DNA of 11,624 bases, from the NCBI GenBank assembly GCA_902789835.1, contig CADAPN010000056.1:1-11624 (forward strand), in the 5' to 3' direction. Source of the stretch: Oscillospiraceae bacterium. Lineage in GTDB: Bacteria > Bacillota_A > Clostridia > Oscillospirales > Oscillospiraceae. Numbering within the stretch: the first letter of the stretch is position 1; the number at the start of each line of letters is the position of its first letter. Below are positions 6,474 to 11,624 of this stretch, one piece after another. The position numbers and the translations under genes were made by a program. The notes below the pieces were generated by a model. It saw only the letters and a program-made list of their open reading frames with translations, was not told the DNA's origin and did not search any database.

Positions 6474-9170
6474 ATGAATCTTTCCAGAAAATGGCTCAGC
6501 GAGTTTGTTGACCTCCCCCTGACGGAGGTGGACGACCGCAGCTTTGCCGAGACCATGACGGTCTCCGGCTCCAAGGTCGAGGTGACCGAGGATCTCTCCC
6601 GCCGCCTGAAGAACGTCGTGGTGGGCCGCGTCCTCACCATGGAGCGCCACCCCGACTCGGACCACATGTGGGTCCTCAGCCTGGACGTGGGGAAGACCGC
6701 CCCGGTCCAGATCGTCACCGGCGCCTGGAACGTCCACGAGGGCGACCTGGTCCCCGTGGCCCTGGACGGCGCGCTGCTGCCCAACGGCTCCGAGATCCGC
6801 AGCGGTTCTCTCCGGGGCGTCCGCTCCGAGGGCATGCTCTGCTCCCTGAAGGAGCTGGACCTCACGACCCACGACTACCCCTACGCCGAAATTCACGCCG
6901 CCGCCGTCCTGGGCGACTACCACCCCCTGGACCCCGCCCGGCCCTCCATTCCGGCCGACATCGCCCCCGGGGACAAGATCTTCGGCTCCGTCTGCGCCGC
7001 CGAGGTCACCCGCGTCCGCCCCGCCGGGAACGAAGACGGCTGGGAGCTGGTCCTGGACCTGGGTGCCGAGAGCGTCAAGGCCTCGACCCCCTGCTCCAAC
7101 CTCCACTGCGGTGACCTGGTGGCCCTGGACACCCGCCGCGGCCACGTCTGCGAGCTCTCCGACCTCCGGGCCGAGCAGAAGGAGTTCCCCCACTGCATCC
7201 CCGACGGCATCTTCGTCCTGCACGAGGACGTCCGCCCCGGCGACGACATCGCCGCCCTCACAGGCTTTGACGACCACGTGGTGGAGTTCGAGATCACGCC
7301 CAACCGCCCCGACTGCCTCTGCATGATCGGCCTGGCCCGGGAAGCCGCCGTGACCTTTCACAAGCCCCTGCGCCTGCACACCCCGGTGGTGAAGGCCGCG
7401 GCCGGCGGGGATATCAACGCCCTCGCCCGCGTCACCGTGGAGGAGCCGAGCCTCTGCCGCCGCTACACCGCCCGCATGGTGAAGAACGTGAAGATCGGGC
7501 CCTCCCCGGCCTGGATGCGCGAGCGGATCCGCAACGCCGGCATGCGCCCCATCAACAACCTGGTGGACATCACCAACTACGTCATGATGGAGTACGGCCA
7601 GCCCATGCATGCCTTTGACTTCTCCTGCGTCAAGGGCGGCGAGATCCGCGTCCGCTGCGCCCGCCCGGGCGAGACCATCCAGACCCTGGACGGCACCGAC
7701 CGCGCCCTGACCGAGACCATGCTCTGCATCTGCGACACCGAGAAGCCTGTGGGCGTGGCCGGCGTCATGGGCGGCGCCAACAGTGAGATCGTGGGCGACA
7801 CGGCCATGGTCCTCTTCGAGAGCGCCAACTTCGACGGCGTCTCCATCCGCCGCACCGCCACCGCCCTGGGCATGCGCACCGACGCCTCTTCCCGCTACGA
7901 GAAGGGCCTGGACCCCGAGAACACCTACGCCGCCGTCCAGCGCGCCTGCGAGCTGGTGGAGCTCCTGGGCTGCGGCGAAGTGGTGGAGGGCGTCATCGAC
8001 GTCTATCCGGCCGGCCGCCGCGAGACCGTCCTCCAGCTGGAGCCGGAGAAGATCAACGCCCTCCTGGGCACCGACATCGACGTGCCCACCATGACCGCCA
8101 TCCTCCGGGAGCTGGGCTTCACCGTCCAGGGCGAGACCGTCCGCGTCCCCAGCTGGCGCGGCGATGTCGAGCATTACTCCGACCTGGCCGAGGAGGTGGC
8201 GCGCTTCTACGGCTACAACGAGATTCCCACCCGCTTCACCGGCGCCATCAGCACCTGCGGCGGCTTCACCCCCGAGCAGCTCTGCGAGCGCCGGATCGGC
8301 GAGATCTGCCGCGGCATCGGCCTGGACGAGATTATTACGTACTCGTTCATCAGCCCGACGTACTATGACAAGATCTGCCTCCCCGCCGACTCCCCCCTGC
8401 GCGACAGCCTCCGGATCCTGAACCCCCTGGGCGAGGACACCTCCATCATGCGCACCACGATCCTGCCGTCCATGCTGGAGATCCTGACCCGGAATTATAA
8501 TTATCGGAATCCGGCTGCCCGCCTCTACGAGATCGGCCGGACGTACCACAAGCGGGAGGACGGCCTGGCGGACGAGCCGAAGACGGTCTCCCTGGGCGCC
8601 TACGGTCCCGACACGGACTTCTTCACCCTGAAAGGCTGGGTGGAGGAGCTGCTGGAGGGCCTGGCCACCGCGAAGCCGAAGTTCAGGGCCGAGACCTCCA
8701 ACCCGTCCTACCATCCCGGGCGCTGCGCCACCGTGTGGATCGCCGACCGCTGCGTCGGCACCCTGGGCCAGATCCATCCCCGCGTGATGCGGAACTACTC
8801 CGTGGACGCCGAGTTTTACTGTGCCCAGCTGAGCTTCGAAGCCTTGTTCGAGGCCCGGGGCGGGGTACCGGTCTTCAAGCCATTGCCGAAGTATCCGGCG
8901 GTGACCCGCGACATTGCCGTGATCTGCGATCTCACGGTTCCCGTGGGCGAGATGGAGGAGACCATTCTGTCCGCCGGCGGCGAACGCCTGATTGACTGCA
9001 CGGTCTTCGACGTCTACACCGGCACCCACATCGTCCAGGGCAAGAAGTCCGTGGCCTTCTCTCTGACCATGCGCGACGAGAACCAGACCCTGACGGACGA
9101 GCACGCCGAAGAGATTGTAAGGAACGTCCTGCAGGCTCTGAAGGAAAAGCACGGCGCCGAAATGCGCTGA
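6474..9170 (+). CDS. pheT: Phenylalanyl-tRNA synthetase beta subunit with an extra OB-like insertion
   Basis: PheT is the large non-catalytic subunit of phenylalanyl-tRNA synthetase, responsible for tRNA recognition and editing of Tyr-tRNA-Phe. The order is: B1/EMAP-type OB fold (about 45-130, GRVLTMERHPDSDHMWVLSLDVG...GDLV), an unusual insertion (about 138-240), VEFEITPNRPDCLCMIGLARE (270-290), the B3/B4 editing region starting near 310 (MRPINNLVDITNYVMMEYGQPMHAFD), B5, a catalytic-like core, and a C-terminal FDX-ACB anticodon-binding domain (about 801-898, from FKPLPKYPAVTRDIAV). At 898 residues it is about 100 longer than the usual 790-800. The insertion shows the same spaced landmarks as the preceding OB fold (G, W..L.LD.G, GDLV), suggesting duplication. 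The stop codon of pheS overlaps the SD (TAAGGAGGT). A strong terminator follows. Codon use is very GC3-rich, giving a long open antisense frame that I regard as a shadow. Confidence 0.97.
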   Translation: MNLSRKWLSEFVDLPLTEVDDRSFAETMTVSGSKVEVTEDLSRRLKNVVVGRVLTMERHPDSDHMWVLSLDVGKTAPVQIVTGAWNVHEGDLVPVALDGALLPNGSEIRSGSLRGVRSEGMLCSLKELDLTTHDYPYAEIHAAAVLGDYHPLDPARPSIPADIAPGDKIFGSVCAAEVTRVRPAGNEDGWELVLDLGAESVKASTPCSNLHCGDLVALDTRRGHVCELSDLRAEQKEFPHCIPDGIFVLHEDVRPGDDIAALTGFDDHVVEFEITPNRPDCLCMIGLAREAAVTFHKPLRLHTPVVKAAAGGDINALARVTVEEPSLCRRYTARMVKNVKIGPSPAWMRERIRNAGMRPINNLVDITNYVMMEYGQPMHAFDFSCVKGGEIRVRCARPGETIQTLDGTDRALTETMLCICDTEKPVGVAGVMGGANSEIVGDTAMVLFESANFDGVSIRRTATALGMRTDASSRYEKGLDPENTYAAVQRACELVELLGCGEVVEGVIDVYPAGRRETVLQLEPEKINALLGTDIDVPTMTAILRELGFTVQGETVRVPSWRGDVEHYSDLAEEVARFYGYNEIPTRFTGAISTCGGFTPEQLCERRIGEICRGIGLDEIITYSFISPTYYDKICLPADSPLRDSLRILNPLGEDTSIMRTTILPSMLEILTRNYNYRNPAARLYEIGRTYHKREDGLADEPKTVSLGAYGPDTDFFTLKGWVEELLEGLATAKPKFRAETSNPSYHPGRCATVWIADRCVGTLGQIHPRVMRNYSVDAEFYCAQLSFEALFEARGGVPVFKPLPKYPAVTRDIAVICDLTVPVGEMEETILSAGGERLIDCTVFDVYTGTHIVQGKKSVAFSLTMRDENQTLTDEHAEEIVRNVLQALKEKHGAEMR

Positions 9171-9219
9171 CGGGGGAGGGTACTCCCGCGGTATTTCCCA
9201 ATTGAACATTGCCCATTCT

Positions 9220-9256
9220 CCCGCCCTGAGGATCTGATCCCCGGGGTGGGTTTTTT
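9220..9256 (+). terminator. Intrinsic terminator of pheST
   Basis: CCCGCCCTGAGGA (9220-9232) pairs with TCCCCGGGGTGGG (9238-9250), with one A:C mismatch and two G:U pairs. The loop is TCTGA, and six T follow at 9251-9256. It lies 49 bp after the pheT stop and is the expected end of the pheST transcript. Confidence 0.88.
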
Positions 9257-9439
9257 ATTTACGGGGGAAAAAGGAGGGCCTGCGGCCATTGCCGTGATTG
9301 CCGAGAACGGGGGATCGGCCATAGCTTGGGAAACGGCGAAACATCCCATCGCGCCAGCGTTTTTGCCCTCTCATTGCCATAATTTCCCATAAGTATATTA
9401 AATGTATATGATGTATGTATAGGGGAGTAGAACATCCTA

Positions 9440-9463
9440 CGTATACACGCGTATACCCGTATA
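9440..9463. repeat. Short tandem CGTATAC repeat
   Basis: CGTATACACG (9440-9449) is followed by CGTATACCCG (9450-9459) and a partial third TATA, a period of 10 bp with one difference. GTATAC is itself palindromic, so helically phased sites of about one turn result. This could suit a protein that binds on one face, but it may be chance. Confidence 0.6.
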
Positions 9464-9524
9464 AGAGTTTTGAACCCTTGGGACATAGTTCTGAGCAATG
9501 GCACCACCCCCACCGCTCGTCTGG

Positions 9525-9564
9525 CCTGCCTCCGATCTCACCCCTTCCGGTTGTCCTGCCTCCG
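9525..9564. repeat. Direct repeat CCTGCCTCCG, 30 bp apart
   Basis: The 10-mer CCTGCCTCCG occurs at 9525-9534 and 9555-9564 within a pyrimidine-rich stretch. The intervening 20 bp are not repeated. No function is suggested by the context. Confidence 0.55.
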
Positions 9565-9575
9565 TCTCTCAATTC

Positions 9576-9610
9576 CACTTTTACACTTTTCACTTTTCAC
9601 TTTTCACTTT
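9576..9610. repeat. (CACTTTT)n tandem repeat
   Basis: Five copies of CACTTTT or a near match run from 9576 to 9610: an edge copy with one extra A, three exact copies at 9584-9604, and a final CACTTT cut by the next element. The array ends exactly where the 20-bp inverted repeat begins. There are no spacers, so this is a simple tandem repeat and not CRISPR. The number of copies could vary by slippage. Confidence 0.85.
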
Positions 9611-9663
9611 GAAATCGGCAGTTCGGCCGCTTCCGTTGCGGCTGCGGCCGGGCTGCCGGTTTC
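9611..9663. repeat. 20-bp-stem inverted repeat upstream of ireB
   Basis: The arm at 9611-9630 (GAAATCGGCAG then TTCGGCCGC) pairs along its whole length with 9644-9663, using three G:U pairs and no mismatch, around a 13-nt loop that can form a small CCG/CGG pairing of its own. No T run follows on either strand, so it is not an ordinary intrinsic terminator. It lies about 40 bp upstream of the ireB -35 and therefore outside that transcript. Confidence 0.85.
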
Positions 9664-9700
9664 GCAGGAGATAATGCATACAAAATATGCAAAAAAAGAC

Positions 9701-9728
9701 TTTACTTGAGCACAAGTTATGGTATAAT
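9701..9728 (+). promoter_or_regulatory. Promoter of ireB
   Basis: TATAAT (9723-9728) is preceded by TGG, giving an extended -10, and TTTACT (9701-9706) serves as -35 at 16 bp. The start near 9735 gives a leader of about 94 nt before the ireB ATG. A TGCATA/TATGCA inverted repeat (9675-9680 and 9686-9691) sits just upstream of the -35 and could be an operator. Confidence 0.8.
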
Positions 9729-9828
9729 AATTAGCAGGTTCGTATTCCGGTTGATATCATGGAATTCGGAAATATGCAGCGATTGGGAACGATATTTTCG
9801 TTCTCGGACAGAAAGAGGAGTGGTTTTT

Positions 9829-10071
9829 ATGCAGGATGTCACAAGAAAGTTTGCGGCGCTTGACAGTAAGGCCGAGATGAAGGAGATTCTCTCCTCCGTG
9901 TATAATTCCCTGATGGTCAAGGGCTACAATCCGATTAACCAGATTGTCGGGTATATTCTCTCTGAGGATCCCACCTACATTACCAGCTATAACAATGCAC
10001 GCAGCCTGATCTGCCGGCTGGACCGGGACGAACTGCTGCAGGAGCTGCTGAAGACCTATCTGGATAAGTGA
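9829..10071 (+). CDS. ireB: IreB family regulatory phosphoprotein (UPF0297)
   Basis: The 80-residue protein carries the family signature almost whole: VYNSLMVKGYNPINQIVGYILSEDPTYI, then NNARSLI, then LDRDELLQELLKTYL. IreB is a small cytoplasmic protein that in Enterococcus faecalis is phosphorylated on N-terminal threonines by the PASTA kinase IreK and limits cephalosporin resistance. One N-terminal threonine (T5) is present here. AGAGGAG lies eight bases before the ATG at 9829. The frame stays open back to an ATG at 9706, but that would run through the promoter and the added residues do not fit the family. In many Firmicutes ireB precedes ruvX and a DUF1292 gene; here it is followed by a PrsW protease instead. 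Two hairpins follow the stop codon. Confidence 0.95.
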   Translation: MQDVTRKFAALDSKAEMKEILSSVYNSLMVKGYNPINQIVGYILSEDPTYITSYNNARSLICRLDRDELLQELLKTYLDK

Positions 10072-10072
10072 G

Positions 10073-10118
10073 CAGTGAGTTTTCACTGTTATAATAAGCC
10101 CGGCACAGCCGGGCTTAT
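10073..10118 (+). terminator. Pair of hairpins after ireB; possible terminator or processing site
   Basis: CAGTGA/TCACTG (10073-10078, 10083-10088; loop GTTT) starts one base after the ireB stop. ATAAGCCCGGC/GCCGGGCTTAT (10094-10104, 10108-10118; loop ACA) is an 11-bp perfect stem. The second is as strong as a terminator stem, but only a few T and no run follow (ACTCTATG). It may terminate partially, stabilise the 3' end of ireB mRNA, or separate expression of ireB from the downstream pair. Confidence 0.6.
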
Positions 10119-10144
10119 ACTCTATGCGGGGAGACAGAAAAGAG

Positions 10145-10894
10145 ATGTATGATCTGATACTCATTGTGGCTGCGGTTGTTCCGGCGGTTTTCCTGATGGT
10201 TAAGGTCTATCAGGCCGACAGGCTGGAGAAGGAACCGGTCGGGATGCTGATTGGGCTCTTCTTTCTTGGAATCATCTCGACCACACTGGCGGGGATTACC
10301 GAGGAACTTGGAAGCGGCGCACTGGCAAATCTGTTTCCGAATGGCGGACTCATTTCGGATGCGCTGCTGTACTTTGTTGTCGTTGCGGTCTCGGAAGAGG
10401 GCTTCAAGTATCTGCTGCTGAAGATCCGGACGTGGAAGAACCCCCACTTCAACTGCCAGTTTGACGGAGTGGTCTATGCGGTTTTCGTTTCACTGGGTTT
10501 TGCGCTTTGGGAAAACATCGCCTATGTGATGCGCTTCGGCTTTGGAACCGCGGTGGCGAGAGCGGTGACGGCCGTTCCGGGGCATGCATGCTTCGGTGTC
10601 TTTATGGGCGTCTGGTACGGCGTCGCGAAACGCTATGAGCTTGCAGGACGCATCGAAGACTCTGCCCATGCGCGTAAGATGGCGCTTTTGATTCCGGTTC
10701 TGCTGCACGGCGCCTATGACTTCATCGCATCCATGGAAAACGATCTGATGGGTATCATTTTCCTGGTTTTCGTGGGATGGATGTTCCGTACCGCACTGAA
10801 TCTTGTTCGGAAAGTTTCGGCAGAGGACAGGCCTCTGGCGCAGGCAACTGACCTTATTCAAGAATCATACAAGGAGGAAGAATCATGGCAGTGA
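10145..10894 (+). CDS. PrsW-family intramembrane metalloprotease
   Basis: The 249-residue polytopic membrane protein has the motifs of the PrsW family, members of the CPBP/ABI-like superfamily: EExxK in AVSEEGFKYLLL (E84, E85, K88), FDGVVYAVFVSLGFALWENIAYV (106-128, with E123-N124), a histidine in AVPGHACFG (H147) and LLHGAYDF (H188, D192). In Bacillus subtilis PrsW makes the first cut in the anti-sigma factor RsiW; the substrate here is unknown. About seven or eight hydrophobic segments are visible. The start at the ATG at 10145 is preferred because GGGGAG lies 11 bases upstream; the ATG at 10124 in the same frame has no RBS and abuts the hairpin. Its last 10 bp overlap the start of the XRE gene, and it lies 73 bp behind ireB. 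A promoter of its own is not evident. Confidence 0.92.
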   Translation: MYDLILIVAAVVPAVFLMVKVYQADRLEKEPVGMLIGLFFLGIISTTLAGITEELGSGALANLFPNGGLISDALLYFVVVAVSEEGFKYLLLKIRTWKNPHFNCQFDGVVYAVFVSLGFALWENIAYVMRFGFGTAVARAVTAVPGHACFGVFMGVWYGVAKRYELAGRIEDSAHARKMALLIPVLLHGAYDFIASMENDLMGIIFLVFVGWMFRTALNLVRKVSAEDRPLAQATDLIQESYKEEESWQ

Positions 10895-11502
10895 AAAAAG
10901 TCGGCACCTTGATCCGGGAAGCGCGTACAGCGAAAAAGTATTCCCAGGAGCAGCTGGCAAGCGAAATTGACGGACTCAGCGGAAGCGACATCGGCAAGGC
11001 GGAGCGCGGAGAGAAGGATCTTTCACAGACTCATCTCAGGACGATTGCAAAAGTGCTCGGCATTACCCAGAAGTCGCTGCTGGAAGCGCCCAAGGGAGGC
11101 AGCGCGGCAACCGCGGCTTCCAAGAAGACAGCATCCGCGTCAAAAACAACGACGGCATCCAAAACCTCGGCCGCCAGGAAAACGACCGCGGCCAAGGCTG
11201 CATCCGCTTCGAAGAACACATCGACGACCGCGAAGAAGACAAGCTCCGCGACGACGAAGAAGACTTCTTCCGGCACGACGAAAAAAGCGACAAGCGCTTC
11301 CTCCCTCAGCGCTTCGGAGAAGAAGCTGATCGAACTCTACCGCACGGCGTCTTCGGAGGACAAGAAGATGGCAACCCGGATACTGAAGGGGGATAAGCTG
11401 GAGATTTCGGACCTGCTCCCGATGCTGATGGCAAGCGGAGACATCGGGGAAGACGGTCTTCTGGGCGGCCTCCTTGGCAAGCTTCAGGGACTGGCAAAAT
11501 AA
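10885..11502 (+). CDS. XRE-type HTH protein with a histone-H1-like Lys/Ala/Ser/Thr-rich segment
   Basis: Residues 6-66 form an XRE/Cro-like helix-turn-helix (VGTLIREARTAKKYSQEQLA, SGSDIGKAERGEKDLS, LRTIAKVLGI). Residues about 70-143 are low complexity, made of Lys, Ala, Ser and Thr with repeated TTKKTSS/KKTS-like units, strongly basic and resembling the tails of histone H1 or bacterial AlgP/HU-tail proteins. Residues 144-170 (SEKKLIELYRTASSEDKKMATRIL) match the C-terminal helix often found in XRE regulators. The end (184-205) is Gly/Leu-rich and may be amphipathic. The protein probably binds DNA through both the HTH and the basic tail; the target is unknown. The ATG at 10885 has AAGGAGGAAGAATC in front, a strong RBS lying inside prsW, and the genes overlap by 10 bp, so translation is probably coupled. 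The repetitive coding DNA (11092-11313) is prone to length change. Confidence 0.88.
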   Translation: MAVKKVGTLIREARTAKKYSQEQLASEIDGLSGSDIGKAERGEKDLSQTHLRTIAKVLGITQKSLLEAPKGGSAATAASKKTASASKTTTASKTSAARKTTAAKAASASKNTSTTAKKTSSATTKKTSSGTTKKATSASSLSASEKKLIELYRTASSEDKKMATRILKGDKLEISDLLPMLMASGDIGEDGLLGGLLGKLQGLAK

Positions 11503-11531
11503 AGAAAAGGAAAACCGGGACGGCCGAATGA

Positions 11532-11588
11532 TATGCTCCCTCTATGAGAGACAGTGAAAAACAAAACTGTCACCATAGAGGGAGCATA
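11532..11588 (+). promoter_or_regulatory. Long hairpin covering the RBS of the next gene
   Basis: TATGCTCCCTCTATG (11532-11546) and CATAGAGGGAGCATA (11574-11588) are a perfect 15-bp inverted repeat. Inside it GACAGT (11550-11555) pairs with ACTGTC (11566-11571) around a 10-nt A-rich loop. The 3' arm contains GAGGGAG (11578-11584), the Shine-Dalgarno for the ATG at 11594. In RNA read through from upstream the site would be paired and translation blocked. It also lies 29 bp after the XRE stop and may help end that transcript, but no T run follows. Confidence 0.75.
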
Positions 11589-11593
11589 ATATT

Positions 11594-11624
11594 ATGGGAA
11601 GGCAAAAAATAGAGTATGAGAAAA
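11594..11624 (+). CDS. Start of an unidentified gene, cut by the window edge
   Basis: ATG at 11594 opens a frame reading MGRQKIEYEK to the window end, behind GAGGGAG with 9-bp spacing. The beginning vaguely recalls the basic N-termini of IS3-type OrfA proteins (MGRK.K.SYE...), and an RBS hidden in a hairpin would fit a transposase gene, but ten codons cannot decide this. No product is assigned. Confidence 0.45.
   Translation, partial: MGRQKIEYEK

Larger units (their letters stand above)
9257..9700. other. Gene-free region with several short repeats
   Basis: No credible gene is visible on either strand: the open frames are short, lack ribosome binding sites and have no recognisable protein character. 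Composition swings from GC-rich at the left to AT-rich near 9390-9420 (a TATATTAAATGTATATGATG-like stretch) and then to pyrimidine-rich. The region holds a 10-bp-period CGTATACnCG repeat, a 30-bp-spaced CCTGCCTCCG pair, a (CACTTTT)n array and a large hairpin, listed separately. It may be remains of decayed DNA or carry an undetected RNA; I see no specific support for either. Confidence 0.6.

Noticed and set aside
5196..9209. A 4-kb open frame on the minus strand opposite the T-box, pheS and pheT
   Set aside because: It lies antisense to two certain essential genes, its product is Val/Gly/Ala/His/Leu-rich without domains, and stop-free antisense frames are expected when the sense gene has extreme GC3.
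9455..9520. Possible tRNA or other structured RNA near TTTGAACCCTTGGG
   Set aside because: No cloverleaf arms, no conserved tRNA box A or TTCGANTC-like box B, and no other known RNA motif could be fitted.
9257..9600. Small genes in the gap between pheT and ireB
   Set aside because: The open frames lack ribosome binding sites and protein-like composition, and overlap simple repeats or the terminator.
9576..9610. CRISPR-like array
   Set aside because: The units are 7 bp and contiguous, with no spacers and no cas genes.
9706..9828. Longer ireB starting at the ATG at 9706
   Set aside because: The start overlaps the -35/-10 region of the promoter and the added residues do not resemble the family; the ATG at 9829 has AGAGGAG in front.

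Overview
The window looks like chromosomal DNA from a Gram-positive bacterium of the class Clostridia. The evidence is a T-box leader in front of pheS, an IreB/UPF0297 gene, a PheS with a Cys4 insertion of the kind common in Firmicutes, PrsW and SpoIIE-type phosphatase genes, AGGAGG-like ribosome binding sites and sigma-A-type promoters. Genus and species cannot be read from it. Base composition is uneven. The left end (1-1620) is moderately AT-rich, the alr-pheS-pheT block (about 3230-9170) is very GC-rich with mostly G or C at third codon positions, and the right end (9700-11600) is intermediate.

Left region, plus strand: the last codons of an unidentified gene (3-86), a small rhomboid-family intramembrane protease (148-717) and an OGG-type 8-oxoguanine DNA glycosylase (766-1452) that seems to lack about 30 residues just before its helix-hairpin-helix. 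A perfect 17-bp tandem duplication and an intrinsic terminator (facing the minus strand) follow.

Minus-strand operon: a textbook TTGACA-17-TATAAT promoter (4998-5026) drives alr (alanine racemase), a YfbR-like HD-domain 5'-deoxynucleotidase, and a membrane-anchored SpoIIE/RsbU-type PP2C phosphatase. The genes are tightly packed and end at the terminator at 1538-1573. The operon thus joins cell-wall D-alanine supply, nucleotide salvage or sanitation and a Ser/Thr-phosphatase signalling output.

Plus-strand pheST operon: a divergent extended -10 promoter (5035-5063) opens into a GC-rich T-box leader with Phe codons where the specifier should be, the conserved T-box sequence and an attenuator. 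pheS and pheT (the two subunits of phenylalanyl-tRNA synthetase) follow and end at a strong terminator (9220-9256). PheT is about 100 residues longer than usual because of an insertion that looks like a second copy of the OB-fold/tRNA-binding domain.

Right region: about 570 bp without a gene hold several short repeats, including a (CACTTTT)n array directly against a 20-bp-stem inverted repeat. Then come ireB with its own extended -10 promoter, a PrsW-family membrane metalloprotease, and, overlapping its end by 10 bp, an XRE-type DNA-binding protein with a histone-H1-like Lys/Ala/Ser/Thr-rich tail. The window ends in a 15-bp-stem hairpin that buries the Shine-Dalgarno of a gene whose first ten codons are visible.

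No CRISPR array, tRNA or rRNA was seen, and no mobile element is certain. The items most worth a second look are the PheT OB duplication, the PrsW/XRE-H1 cassette, the shortened OGG glycosylase and the RBS-sequestering hairpin at the right edge.
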